Shown: in pieces, positions 8,325 to 17,355 of the stretch | Numbering within the stretch: the stretch's first letter is position 1 | Layout: each line of letters begins with the position of its first letter | From: Bacteroidia bacterium | GTDB lineage: Bacteria; Bacteroidota; Bacteroidia; J057 | Assembly (NCBI GenBank): GCA_030430205.1 | Contig: JAUIGE010000003.1 | Span: 369,994-433,993 of the forward strand | Direction: 5' to 3' | DNA: 64,000 nucleotides | Notes under the pieces: model-generated | What the model was told of the DNA's origin: nothing | The model's database searches: none | Seen by the model: the letters and a program-made list of their open reading frames with translations, nothing else | Made by a program: the position numbers and the translations under genes

Positions 8325-10028
8325 ATGAATCGAAGAGAACTCCTCACGCGACCTTTTCAGTCGTTGATGGCGGCTACACCAGCTGATGGGAAAACAGACC
8401 CGCCCGTTCTATCTCAAGCGAGCGGAAGCGCTGCCCGCACTTCTACGGGCCTGGCTGCCTATACAGGCAACTGGGGATATGAAGAAGCGGCGCATCTGCT
8501 GCGCAGGACCTTGTTTGGCCCTACCCAATCGCAGATTGAAGCGGTAGCCCAAATGGGCCTGAATTCGGCCATCGGCCTGCTCACAGCGCCCATGACGGCG
8601 CCTTCCCCGCCGCTAAATTCGCGCTTTGCCAATGACCCTGACGTGCCCATCGGCAGCAGTTGGGTGGATGCGCCCCTGAGCAATGGTGTGAATGGATACC
8701 GAAAAAATTCGCTTATCGCCTGGTGGACAGGCCTGATGATCGATCAGGGCTTGAATCTGAGGGAGAAAATGACATTATTTTGGCACAATCATTTTGCCAC
8801 GGAACTCGATACCTATACGGATGCGCGCTTTGGCTATAAGCACCTTGCGCTTTTGCAGGCCCATGCCCTCGGCAATTTCAAAACTTTGGTGGAGGAAATC
8901 ACGATTGACCCGGCCATGCTCCGCTACCTCAATGGCAATGAAAACATCGTGGGCAGAGCCAACGAGAACTATGGGCGCGAGTTGCTGGAGCTCTTTAGCA
9001 TAGGAAAAGGGCCACAAATCGGTCCGGGCAATTACACCACTTATACAGAACAGGATGTCATAGAAGCAGCCAAAGTGCTGACAGGTTGGATAGATCGCGT
9101 GGACCGCTCGGGTCCCAATGCCAATGTGCGTTCTGAATTTATCGCGCAGCGACACGACACCACAAGCAAGCAGTTTTCTGCTGCTTTCAACAGCCAGACC
9201 ATCACCAACAATGGTGCGGATGAATACAAAGACCTGATCGCGATGATCTTTTCGCAGATCGAAACGGCCAAACATATTTGCCGCAAGCTCTATCGCTTTT
9301 TTGTCTACTATACAATAGATACGCAGGTAGAGCAGGATGTCATCGCGCCCCTGGCGACGATACTGGTGAATAACAATTATGAAATCAAGCCTGTGCTTGA
9401 GGTTTTATTTAAGAGTGAGCATTTTTTTGATTCGCTGAATCAAGGCTGCATCATCAAAAATCCGGTGGATTTTTCCATTTCTCTGCTTCGCCAGTTCGAA
9501 GTGGAAATTCCCGATGCTGCGACCAACCTGGAAGGCCAGTATCTGTTATGGCTCGGGGTGGCCGAAGCTGCCGCCGCCCAGCAAATGAGTTTGCTCAATC
9601 CTCCCAATGTGGCCGGTTGGCCTGCATATTACCAGGAACCTCAGTTTCATGAAGGATGGATATCTTCAGCCACGCTGAATGCGCGGGCAGACTTTGCCAA
9701 AGCCATGGTTCTGAAAGGCGTCGGCAATCGCCGGGGAGAAATGATTGTGGATCCTTTGGCTTTTATCCAGCTCGTTTCAGATCCCTATGATCCCAATGTC
9801 GTGGTAGGGGAATGGGTGAAATTGCTGTTTCCACAGCCCATCACCCAAAGTCAACTTGACTTTCTCAAGGAGGCCCTCATCCCCGGCCTGCCGGACTATG
9901 AGTGGACCATCGAGTATGGAGACTTCATCCTGGATCCCAACAACCCAAACCTGCGCGATTCTATTATCGCCAAGCTGAGGGCATTGCTGGATACCATCAC
10001 AGCGATGGCTGAATATTATTTGTCGTAA
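8325..10028 (+). CDS. DUF1800 family protein
   Basis: 567 residues. It matches the DUF1800 pattern: an N-terminal AAHLLRRTLFGPT segment (~residues 54-66), LIAWWTGLMIDQGLNLREKMTLFWHNHFAT in the middle, NENYGRELLELFSIG (~215) and PPNVAGWP near 425. The N-terminus begins MNRRELL, resembling a twin-arginine motif, but has no clear hydrophobic core. DUF1800 proteins are nearly always encoded beside a DUF1501 protein, as here, and are thought to be exported; their biochemical function is unknown. The stop codon lies inside a heptamer repeat tract that runs up to the DUF1501 start. Confidence 0.9.
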   Translation: MNRRELLTRPFQSLMAATPADGKTDPPVLSQASGSAARTSTGLAAYTGNWGYEEAAHLLRRTLFGPTQSQIEAVAQMGLNSAIGLLTAPMTAPSPPLNSRFANDPDVPIGSSWVDAPLSNGVNGYRKNSLIAWWTGLMIDQGLNLREKMTLFWHNHFATELDTYTDARFGYKHLALLQAHALGNFKTLVEEITIDPAMLRYLNGNENIVGRANENYGRELLELFSIGKGPQIGPGNYTTYTEQDVIEAAKVLTGWIDRVDRSGPNANVRSEFIAQRHDTTSKQFSAAFNSQTITNNGADEYKDLIAMIFSQIETAKHICRKLYRFFVYYTIDTQVEQDVIAPLATILVNNNYEIKPVLEVLFKSEHFFDSLNQGCIIKNPVDFSISLLRQFEVEIPDAATNLEGQYLLWLGVAEAAAAQQMSLLNPPNVAGWPAYYQEPQFHEGWISSATLNARADFAKAMVLKGVGNRRGEMIVDPLAFIQLVSDPYDPNVVVGEWVKLLFPQPITQSQLDFLKEALIPGLPDYEWTIEYGDFILDPNNPNLRDSIIAKLRALLDTITAMAEYYLS

Positions 10029-10082
10029 AACCCAAAACCCAAAACCCAAAACCCGAAACCCGAAACCCGAAACTCAAAACCC
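10027..10082 (+). repeat. 7-bp tandem repeat, AAAACCC/GAAACCC, 8 units
   Basis: Eight perfect-length heptamers: four AAAACCC, two GAAACCC, GAAACTC, AAAACCC. They fill the whole gap between the DUF1800 stop codon (which they overlap) and a short C run just before the DUF1501 ATG at 10091. Confidence 0.9.
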
Positions 10083-10090
10083 TCCCCCCC

Positions 10091-11659
10091 ATGAAAAGAA
10101 GAACCTTCTTAAAAAATACAGCAGCAGCCAGTCTGCCCCTATTGATGGGCGGTTTTCCTATACAGGCGATTGCCCGTAACCATGCGCTGGCGAGAGCGAT
10201 GAGTTGCGAGACAGATCGCGTGCTGGTCCTTATCCAGCTCAATGGCGGCAACGACGGCCTCAATACGCTGATCCCGCTGGATCAATACAGCATCCTCTCC
10301 TCTGCACGCTCCAATGTGCTGATTCCTGCGAATAAGACGCTTTCGCTCACGACAGAGACGGCCCTGCATCCGGCTATGACGGGTTTCAAAAATCTGTATG
10401 ATGACGAAAAAATGAGCATTGTGCAAGGGGCGGGTTATCCCGATCCTAATTTTTCCCACTTTCGCTCGACCGACATCTGGACGACGGCTTCCGCTTCCAA
10501 TGAAAAACTTTCAACGGGTTGGATAGGTCGCTACCTGGAGACGGAACATCCTGCATATCCTGCGGGCTATCCGAATACTGATTTTCCCGATCCACTGGCC
10601 ATCACGATAGGTTCTATCGTTTCGACGACCTGCCAGGGGCCGGTGGCCAATGCCAGCCTGGCGATAAGCAGCCTGGAGGCTTTTGATCAGTTGCTCACCG
10701 GGGGCACAGCCCCCGCTCCCAATACGCCTTACGGCACTGAGTTGACATTCCTGCGCCAGAGCATGGCGCAGACCAATGAATACCTGGCCGCCGTGCAGGC
10801 GGCAGCTCAACTGGGTAGCAACCAGTCCAGCCTCTACCCGGCGACGGGCCAGAATCGACTTGCCGATCAGCTCAAAATTGTGGCACAATTGATCTCCGGA
10901 GGTCTGAAGACCCCTTTTTACATCGTCAACCAGGGAGGCTATGATACCCACGCCAATCAGGTCGATGGAAGCGATCCTGCCATCGGGTCACATGCCACTT
11001 TGCTGGGGCAACTTTCTGAAGCGGTAATGGCTTTTCAGGATGACCTGGACAAGCAGCAATTGGATGATCGTGTGGTGGGAATGACTTATTCCGAATTTGG
11101 GAGACGCATCGTCTCCAATTTCAGCCTGGGCACAGATCATGGCGCAGCCGCGCCCTTATTTGTCTTTGGCACACATGCCAACCCCATGATCCATGGCCAA
11201 AGTCCGAGCCTGCCGACCAATCCCGGCCCCCAGGACAACCTGCCGATGCAGTTTGACTTCCGCTCAGTCTATGGCTCCATTTTGATGGATTGGTTTTGTG
11301 TGGATGAGTTGTTGGTGAAGGATCTTTTGTATGAAGATTTTCAATACATCCCTGTCCTGAAAGATACGAATGTAGCTTTAGATGCGATGGTGGATTCTTC
11401 TCTTGTTTCTTTGGAACAAAATTTCCCCAATCCTTTTCAAAATCAAACTCTGATACGTTTTGAGACCCCGGCTGCCAGGGTAAAAATCACCCTTTTCAAC
11501 AATGAAGGAAAAGAAATCCGTGTAATATTTGAACGGGAAGTGACAGCAGGTAAACATGAGTTTATGTTGGATGTTTCTGATCTGGCTGCCGGTATCTATC
11601 ATTGCCGCCTGCAATGCAAAGACCAGGTGAGGACGAAAATGATGGTGCTTAGTAAGTAA
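10091..11659 (+). CDS. DUF1501 family protein with Tat-like signal and T9SS sorting domain
   Basis: 522 residues. The N-terminus MKRRTFLKNTAAASLPLLMGG is a typical twin-arginine signal (RRTFLK). The body matches DUF1501, a sulfatase-like fold: VLIQLNGGNDGLNTLIPL at ~37-54, HFRSTDIW at ~124 and MTYSEFGRR at ~337. The last ~85 residues are a type IX secretion C-terminal domain of type A, with the EQNFPNPFQNQT entry motif, then VKITLFNNEGKEI and LAAGIYHCRLQ. It is predicted to cross the inner membrane folded and then be exported or anchored at the surface by the T9SS. It forms a pair with the DUF1800 gene upstream. Confidence 0.9.
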   Translation: MKRRTFLKNTAAASLPLLMGGFPIQAIARNHALARAMSCETDRVLVLIQLNGGNDGLNTLIPLDQYSILSSARSNVLIPANKTLSLTTETALHPAMTGFKNLYDDEKMSIVQGAGYPDPNFSHFRSTDIWTTASASNEKLSTGWIGRYLETEHPAYPAGYPNTDFPDPLAITIGSIVSTTCQGPVANASLAISSLEAFDQLLTGGTAPAPNTPYGTELTFLRQSMAQTNEYLAAVQAAAQLGSNQSSLYPATGQNRLADQLKIVAQLISGGLKTPFYIVNQGGYDTHANQVDGSDPAIGSHATLLGQLSEAVMAFQDDLDKQQLDDRVVGMTYSEFGRRIVSNFSLGTDHGAAAPLFVFGTHANPMIHGQSPSLPTNPGPQDNLPMQFDFRSVYGSILMDWFCVDELLVKDLLYEDFQYIPVLKDTNVALDAMVDSSLVSLEQNFPNPFQNQTLIRFETPAARVKITLFNNEGKEIRVIFEREVTAGKHEFMLDVSDLAAGIYHCRLQCKDQVRTKMMVLSK

Positions 11660-11887
11660 AGGTTGTATAATTTTGGCATTTTGTGTTTATTCGTAATAAA
11701 CAAATGATAGGAATTTTCCATTGTATTTTTTTTGATTATATTGAAATTAATGGTCCGGATCGTTGGAAGTATCTAAAAGGTATTCTATTTTTGGGAATTA
11801 CTCATCAGATATGTCAGCTTGGCGACATTTTTGCTTAGAGAGAATTTTGGGATAATTTTTTTGGGATAACATATTTTTACAGAAACA

Positions 11888-13228
11888 ATGAGATTTATAC
11901 TAGGCGTAGGCCTACTTAGCTTGCTTTTCACTTTTAGTGCTTGTACAACAGACATTATTGAAGAAAGAACTCCCTGGGATATTGCATTAGACGAAGCCAT
12001 TGAAAATACCCTGGGAGTTGATGGGAAAACCCATCTGACGATGCCTACGGGCATCCGTTTGGCGGAGATTCCGCAAGATCCACGCAATCCACTTACTGAA
12101 GAAAAAATCGCTCTGGGGCGTGAGCTTTTTCATGAACCTGGCCTGGGGACAGAAGCAAAGAAAGGAGAAGGGATGTTTACCTACTCCTGTGCAAGCTGTC
12201 ACCATTCTGCGGCAGGCTTCCAGGCTGGCATGCAGCAGGGAATCGGTGAAGGAGGCCTGGGCTTTGGATTACATGGAGAGGCCAGGAGCAAAAATCCTCA
12301 TTATGAGATTTCTGAGCTGGATATTCAGCCTATCCGCACACCATCTGCCATGAATGGTGCATATCAGAAGGTTCAGCTTTGGAATGGTCAGTTTGGCGCT
12401 ACAGGCATGAATGAAGGCACCGAGAGCAGTTGGACTGAGGGCACGCCTAAAGAAGCCAACCACTTTGGCTATGAAGGTCTGGAAATACAGGCTATCGCCG
12501 GGCTGAATGTACACCGCATGAAAGTCAGCAAAGAATTTGTCGATGGCATGCATTACAAAAAGTATTTTGATATCGCTTTCGCAGATATTTCTGAGGAGGA
12601 GCGTTATACGCGTGAGTATGCAGGCCTCGCTATAGCGGCTTATGAGCGTACCATCCTCTCCAATGAAGCGCCCTTTCAGCGCTGGCTACGCGGAGATCGC
12701 GACGCCATGACCGTCACCCAAAAGCGCGGTGCCGCGCTCTTCTTTGGCAAAGCCGGCTGCGCCAGCTGTCACAACGGTCCCGCCCTCAATGAGATGGCAT
12801 TTTATGCCCTCGGCATGCCCGACCTCAACGGTCCTGGCGTATATGGCGGCGTAGACGCAGCCACAGAGAAAGGCCGCGGCGGCTTCACCGGCAATCCTGA
12901 AGACAACTTCAAATTCAAAGTGCCACAGCTCTACAACCTGAAAGATTCTCCTTTCTACGGTCATGGAGGCACTTTCAGCAGCATACGCGAAGTCATCGAG
13001 TACAAAAATGAGGCAGTTCCTGCCAACTCTGCCGTGCCCACAGGGCAACTCGCGGAGGAGTTTGTACCCCTCAAACTGAGCGCAGACGAGATCAATGCCT
13101 TGACGGCATTTCTTCAGAATGGCCTCTATGATCCTTCTTTGGATCGCTACCTGCCGCCAAGCCTGCCTTCAGGCTTATGCTTCCCGAACAATGACGCCCG
13201 CTCGCGGGTGGAGCTGGGCTGTGAGTAG
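11888..13228 (+). CDS. Di-haem cytochrome c peroxidase / MauG-family lipoprotein
   Basis: 446 residues. A signal peptide ends in FSAC (lipobox Cys ~19), so it is probably an anchored periplasmic lipoprotein. Two c-type haem motifs are seen: CASCHH at ~100 and CASCHN at ~293, spaced as in bacterial di-haem peroxidases, with the typical LGRELFHEPGL before haem 1 and RGAALFFGKAGC before haem 2. The family reduces hydrogen peroxide with electrons from small cytochromes, or in the MauG branch oxidises protein residues. The last ~40 residues include two extra Cys. It is monocistronic, with about 230 AT-rich bases upstream that hold the promoter. Confidence 0.9.
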   Translation: MRFILGVGLLSLLFTFSACTTDIIEERTPWDIALDEAIENTLGVDGKTHLTMPTGIRLAEIPQDPRNPLTEEKIALGRELFHEPGLGTEAKKGEGMFTYSCASCHHSAAGFQAGMQQGIGEGGLGFGLHGEARSKNPHYEISELDIQPIRTPSAMNGAYQKVQLWNGQFGATGMNEGTESSWTEGTPKEANHFGYEGLEIQAIAGLNVHRMKVSKEFVDGMHYKKYFDIAFADISEEERYTREYAGLAIAAYERTILSNEAPFQRWLRGDRDAMTVTQKRGAALFFGKAGCASCHNGPALNEMAFYALGMPDLNGPGVYGGVDAATEKGRGGFTGNPEDNFKFKVPQLYNLKDSPFYGHGGTFSSIREVIEYKNEAVPANSAVPTGQLAEEFVPLKLSADEINALTAFLQNGLYDPSLDRYLPPSLPSGLCFPNNDARSRVELGCE

Positions 13229-13240
13229 GGGGAGGTTTTT

Positions 13241-13945
13241 TCAAAACAACTGATCCCGCTCCACACGCGCTACAAGCGCGTCTCTATAGCTTTTACTCAC
13301 GGGCAGTTCCTGCCCGGCGACCACGACGCTATGCGGCGATAGGCTCTCGATTTTATCGAGATTGATGATGTAGGAGCGGTGTACCCGGATGAAGTTATCC
13401 GGCAGGCTTTCTTCCAGGCGATTCATCGCCTGGCGGAGGGTGATGCGGCGGGAGGTGGTGTGGATGCGCACGTATTCGCGCATGCCTTCGATATAGAGCA
13501 TTTCTCCATATATGACCTTCTGGATTTTGTAATCCGCTTTTACATAGAAATAATCCTTGGGCGTGTTTTCTGCTATTTCCGCTTTGGATTGAAGGCGGTG
13601 GTAGTCGAGGGCTTTGTTGATGGCGGTAAAAAAACGCTCGAATGTGATCGGCTTGAGCAGGTAGTCGGTCACGTTGAGTTCATAGCCTTTGAGGGCATAT
13701 TGCTCGTAGGCGGTGGTGAAAATGGTGATGGGCTGCGGCTCCAGGCTTTTGAGAAGCTCCACCCCTGTAAGACCGGGCATCTCTATATCCAGCAAGAGCA
13801 AATCTACTTCCTGCTCCGCCAAAAAAGTACGCGCCTCCAGGGCGTCTTCACACACACCTACCCATTCCAATTCTGGTATTTTGCTGACATAATCTGTCAA
13901 AAGCTTACGGGCCAGTGCTTCGTCGTCTACGATGAGGGTTTTCAT
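13241..13945 (-). CDS. LytTR-family response regulator
   Basis: 234 residues from the ATG at 13945 (MKTLIVDDEA). The open frame continues upstream through a repeat tract, but that part is low-complexity and not protein-like. Residues 1-115 are a receiver with the acidic pocket at DDE (7-9), phosphoacceptor D53 in LLLLDIEMPG, and the LLKPI lysine at ~105. Residues ~135-230 are a LytTR DNA-binding domain (EGMREYVRIHTTSRRITLRQAM, FIRVHRSYIINLDKIE). Partners are usually 5TM/LytS histidine kinases; none is adjacent. Its 5' leader consists of GTTTCGG-type heptamer repeats. Confidence 0.9.
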   Translation of the reverse strand: MKTLIVDDEALARKLLTDYVSKIPELEWVGVCEDALEARTFLAEQEVDLLLLDIEMPGLTGVELLKSLEPQPITIFTTAYEQYALKGYELNVTDYLLKPITFERFFTAINKALDYHRLQSKAEIAENTPKDYFYVKADYKIQKVIYGEMLYIEGMREYVRIHTTSRRITLRQAMNRLEESLPDNFIRVHRSYIINLDKIESLSPHSVVVAGQELPVSKSYRDALVARVERDQLF

Positions 13946-13946
13946 T

Positions 13947-14018
13947 GTTTCGGGTTTTGAGTTTCGGGTTTCGGGGGGGGGGATGAGAACACGAAACTCA
14001 AAACCCGGAACCCGAAAC
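13947..14018. repeat. 7-bp repeat tract, GTTTCGG direct then inverted
   Basis: Four heptamers (GTTTCGG, GTTTTGA, GTTTCGG, GTTTCGG), a run of about ten G, then a short spacer and inverted copies (CGAAACTC, AAAACCCGG, AACCCGAAAC). The right part encodes the last codons and stop of the ABM gene, and the left edge touches the LytTR start codon. Confidence 0.85.
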
Positions 14019-14315
14019 CTCTTCCATTTTGACCAACGAAAAAGCCTGCGGCTTCGCCGAAAACAGAGCCTTAGTCTTCGGCCAAACATTCCCAAAGACC
14101 TCGCTATCGCGATAGGCATTCAGGGCTGCTTCTGAGGTCCAGACGCTATAGGTATACAATACATTTTCCTGCTGGGCATCGCGATGCAATTCGAGATGCT
14201 GACAACCCGGCCTGGCACGGATCGAATGTTTGCTCGCTTCAAATAGTTGGAAAAAATCGTCCAGCTTATCGGGCTGAAACTCCATCCTCACTATGCGGAC
14301 TATTGGCTGCTCCAT
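13998..14315 (-). CDS. Antibiotic biosynthesis monooxygenase (ABM) domain protein
   Basis: 105 residues from the ATG at 14315 (MEQPIVRIVRMEF). It is a ferredoxin-like ABM fold: an N-terminal strand VRIVRMEFQPDKLDDFFQLFE, then RARPGCQHLELHRD, then YTYSVWTSEAALNAYRDSE. Small ABM proteins include quinol monooxygenases and haem-degrading enzymes; the residues visible do not decide the role. Oddity: the final codons (VSGSGF and the stop) are made of the heptamer repeat GGTTTCG, so the C-terminal tail and stop codon appear to be borrowed from the repeat. The next gene on this strand is the LytTR regulator, 52 bases further on. Confidence 0.8.
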   Translation of the reverse strand: MEQPIVRIVRMEFQPDKLDDFFQLFEASKHSIRARPGCQHLELHRDAQQENVLYTYSVWTSEAALNAYRDSEVFGNVWPKTKALFSAKPQAFSLVKMEEVSGSGF

Positions 14316-14439
14316 GGTGTAATTTATTGCGAATTTTGATCGTTTCAAACGCGGAGCAAATATAACAGGGCTCGCCTGAGGATAAAAAAATGTATATTTA
14401 TCTTCCTTTTTGTGAACCTCAATCGTCTAGATTTAAAAT

Positions 14440-16173
14440 ATGCTAATGAAAAAGTATTTCATCCTAATTGTAGGCCTCATGATGGCCTTTCCCCTTTTCG
14501 GCCAACAGAAAGTATGGGTTTTCTTGTCGGATAAAGGCAATTGTGTGGAGGAACAACTCCAGCAGCCCGAAAATTTTCTTTCCGCTGAAGCCATCGAAAA
14601 CAGAAAGCTGCATGGTATCAGCATAGATGAAAGTGATTTGCCGGTAGTTTCTGCCTATGTGGAGCAGTTGAAAATGCACAGCCACCAGGTGGTGGGCACA
14701 TCGCGCTGGCTGAATGCCGTAGCGGTAGAACTCACGCCGGATTGCGTGGAGGAAGTAGAAGCGCTCGATTTCGTCACAGGCCTGCGGCCTATGCAGAGCC
14801 TCGTCAAGTCCTCCGCTACCGCGGAGGAGGACAGTGGCCCCATCGAAAGCGCCTGGCCGCGCTATATAGACACGAAAGCGCCTTTCGACTATGGTGAAGC
14901 TACGCTTCAAAATAACATGCTCAATATCGCTCCCTTGCATGAAAGGGGAATCACCGGACGAGGCGTGCGCATCGCCCTCTTTGATGCCGGATTTTCCGGC
15001 GCTGATACGATAGATGTATTTGATTCCCTTTGGACAAATAAGCGCATTGGAGGCTATTATGACTACTTCGATGATGAGGACAAGGTATTTGAAGACCACT
15101 CCCATGGCACGCAGGTCATGTCTGTCATCGGAGCCAATCTGCCCGGTGAGATGGTCGGCATGGCTCCCCACGCGACCTTCTTTATGTTTCGCACAGAGGA
15201 CGGTCGTACCGAAACCAAGAAAGATGAATATACCTGGGTGAAGGCGCTGGAAGCGGTGGATTCTCTTGGTATTCAGATTGTCCATTCTTCTTTAGGCTAT
15301 TCCGAATTTGACAATCCTGCGGATGACTACACCTATGAAGAAATGGATGGCAATACAGCCGTAATCACCGTGGCAGCAGATCGCGCAGCCGCCAAGGGCA
15401 TCATCATCTGCACCAGTGCAGGAAATGAAGGCGCCGGTTCCTGGCGCTATATCACAGCGCCATGCGATGGCGATAGTGTGATCTGCGTAGGATCTGTCAA
15501 TCAATATGAAAACCTTTCCCGTTTTTCCTCTGTCGGCCCTTCTGCCGATGGTCGTATCAAACCCGATGTGGTAGCGCTGGGTTCGCGTACTACGGTGGCG
15601 AGCCCCCGCAATTATATCACAAGATCAGACGGGACTTCCTTCTCCGGCCCGCTCGTAGCGGGGCTGCTTGTCTGCCTGAGGCAGGCCCATCCTGATCGCA
15701 GCAATATGGACATCATCCAGGCTGTCAAGCTCAGCGGCGATCAATACGCCTTTCCTGACAATGAGTTTGGCTATGGTGTACCCAATGCCGTGATCGCAGA
15801 TTCTCTGCTGACTCATGTGAAAGATTTGTCTAGGGTCACCCGTGACGATATCACTGAGAAACCTGCACGGGGTGGGCAGAAGAAGCCTACGGTAAGCAAA
15901 ACAACAGAGAAGCCACAAGGGGATAAGATCGTTTTTGCCAAAAACCCACAGTCCAATGTGATGGTTTCGGGTGGCAAACTCCAGCTGACAACTCCCTCAG
16001 CTATCCGGGACGCATACATCATGCGCGGAAAGCAAAAAGTATTGTTGAATCCCAAACTTGTAGAAATGGGTGACAAAACAGCTGTTTTTGACTTGTCGGG
16101 TCTGCTGGATGGCGATCATTATATCTACATCAAAACTACGCAGTACCAGGAAAACGTCAGGTTTCAACGCTAA
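14440..16173 (+). CDS. Secreted subtilisin-family (S8) serine protease
   Basis: 577 residues with a signal peptide (~3-21, ending LFGQ). Residues ~25-130 look like an inhibitor-type propeptide. The catalytic domain spans ~165-450, with D182 (ALFDAGFSG), H222 (SHGTQV), oxyanion N329 (SAGNEG) and nucleophile S400 (GTSFSGP), so the triad is intact. The C-terminal ~75 residues form a beta-rich module ending in DLSGLLDGDHYIYIKT, which resembles a divergent T9SS sorting domain. Expected to be an extracellular or surface protease. The start may be the ATG at 14440 or 14446. Confidence 0.9.
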   Translation: MLMKKYFILIVGLMMAFPLFGQQKVWVFLSDKGNCVEEQLQQPENFLSAEAIENRKLHGISIDESDLPVVSAYVEQLKMHSHQVVGTSRWLNAVAVELTPDCVEEVEALDFVTGLRPMQSLVKSSATAEEDSGPIESAWPRYIDTKAPFDYGEATLQNNMLNIAPLHERGITGRGVRIALFDAGFSGADTIDVFDSLWTNKRIGGYYDYFDDEDKVFEDHSHGTQVMSVIGANLPGEMVGMAPHATFFMFRTEDGRTETKKDEYTWVKALEAVDSLGIQIVHSSLGYSEFDNPADDYTYEEMDGNTAVITVAADRAAAKGIIICTSAGNEGAGSWRYITAPCDGDSVICVGSVNQYENLSRFSSVGPSADGRIKPDVVALGSRTTVASPRNYITRSDGTSFSGPLVAGLLVCLRQAHPDRSNMDIIQAVKLSGDQYAFPDNEFGYGVPNAVIADSLLTHVKDLSRVTRDDITEKPARGGQKKPTVSKTTEKPQGDKIVFAKNPQSNVMVSGGKLQLTTPSAIRDAYIMRGKQKVLLNPKLVEMGDKTAVFDLSGLLDGDHYIYIKTTQYQENVRFQR

Positions 16174-16207
16174 TTTGTAGATCAAAAGCATTCAACGAAC
16201 ACAAATT

Positions 16208-16957
16208 ATGATTGATAAATTTATTGCCGGTGTTTCCTCTTATTCTGATGCCTGGCGTTTTATCCAAAAAAATAAACTGTGGTCTTTTATGATATATCCC
16301 GGCCTGATCAGCCTGGGCGTAGCTATCCTGCTGCTGACAGTGGGAGTCTGGGGACTTGAGTCCTGGTTGCACTCGATTGATTTGCCTGATTGGCTGGATA
16401 TAGCCATCGGCTGGCTACCGGATTGGGTGGAGACAGGAGTGATTTTGGTTGCCGAAATCTTCCTGATGCTATTTCTCTTCAAATACATCGTGATGATCAT
16501 CGCGGCTCCTTTTATGGGGCCTTTGTCAGAAAAAGTGGAAAGCCTGATCACAGGTGCGCCTGGTCCAAGCTTTTCGATGAAGGAAGTCGGCGAAGACATC
16601 AGCCGCGCTGTTCGCATTTCCCTTCGCAACCTGATCCGCGAATTGCTGTGGGTAATCCTGATCTTTTTTGTACAATTTATCATTCCCGGCATTGGCTCCC
16701 TTTTTGCGACTGTGGCCATGTTTCTGGTGCAGGCTTACTATGCCGGCTTCGGCAATTTTGACCCCTTGCTGGAGCGCCAGCGCTATGGCGTAAAGCAGCG
16801 CGTGCAGTTTATGAAGGCGCATCGCGCCCTGGGAGCGGGCAATGGCAGTGTATTTATCCTGCTTTCTATGGTGCCCGTTTTGGGCTGGTTTTTGGGCCCC
16901 GCCCTCGGAACGGTAGCCGCTACTATGGATGGCTTGGAGGAGTTGGGGAAGGTTTAG
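16208..16957 (+). CDS. EI24/CysZ-like integral membrane protein
   Basis: 249 residues with four to six hydrophobic segments (~28-50, 75-110, 145-180, 210-235). The pattern FKYIVMIIAAPFMGPLSEKVE (~95-115) and a late NFDPLLERQRYG loop match the EI24 domain family, which includes the sulfate transporter CysZ. In Bacteroidota these proteins are generally annotated 'EI24 domain-containing' with unknown cargo. It follows the subtilase by 34 bases on the same strand and may be co-transcribed, but a functional tie is not evident. Confidence 0.8.
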   Translation: MIDKFIAGVSSYSDAWRFIQKNKLWSFMIYPGLISLGVAILLLTVGVWGLESWLHSIDLPDWLDIAIGWLPDWVETGVILVAEIFLMLFLFKYIVMIIAAPFMGPLSEKVESLITGAPGPSFSMKEVGEDISRAVRISLRNLIRELLWVILIFFVQFIIPGIGSLFATVAMFLVQAYYAGFGNFDPLLERQRYGVKQRVQFMKAHRALGAGNGSVFILLSMVPVLGWFLGPALGTVAATMDGLEELGKV

Positions 16958-16959
16958 GA

Positions 16960-16987
16960 GATGCGGGAAGCGAGAGGCGGGAGGCGA
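16960..16987 (+). repeat. 7-bp tandem repeat, GAGGCGG-type, 4 units
   Basis: GATGCGG, GAAGCGA, GAGGCGG, GAGGCGA, starting 2 bases after the EI24 stop codon. The same unit family occurs at 45275-45295 and, inverted, at the right end of the 24961-25086 tract. Confidence 0.75.
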
Positions 16988-17355
16988 GATTGGGGGCGAT
17001 TTGATTATAGTTTGGCGTGCCGGGAACTTTTATCTCTCGCATATCCACTTTGTATACTTTGAACCGCATAGAAAGTCCTGTTTGCACAACCATATAAGGG
17101 CATATAGATCATATAAGTATGACCGCATTTTTGCCTTATATGCCCTTAAATGGCCTATATGGTTTCAAAACAGGTATTGCATGAGCAGAAACTTAAACAG
17201 AGAATCTACCAGGTCCTAAGTATAACATGTTTCATTTCAACCTGCTTCCCGCCTCTTCGCCCCAAAAATCGCCACTTGAGGCCAGTAAAATGTCAATTAG
17301 CTGACGAATGGAAGGCAAAGCCTGAAATGTTATAAAAAGTTTATAATTTCCGCAC
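16988..17355. other. Intergenic region with an imperfect inverted repeat
   Basis: Nearly 370 bases without a convincing gene. The one structured part is an inverted repeat: AACCATATA plus AGGGCATATA at 17088-17106 pairs with TATATGCCCT at 17137-17146 and TATATGGTT at 17156-17164, the right arm carrying a 9-base insertion. The T-rich segment before 17356 probably holds the promoter of the glycosyltransferase gene. Confidence 0.6.

Noticed and set aside
13946..14119. 58 extra N-terminal codons for the LytTR regulator
   Set aside because: They translate the heptamer repeat and the antisense ABM gene; the receiver begins exactly at the ATG at 13945.
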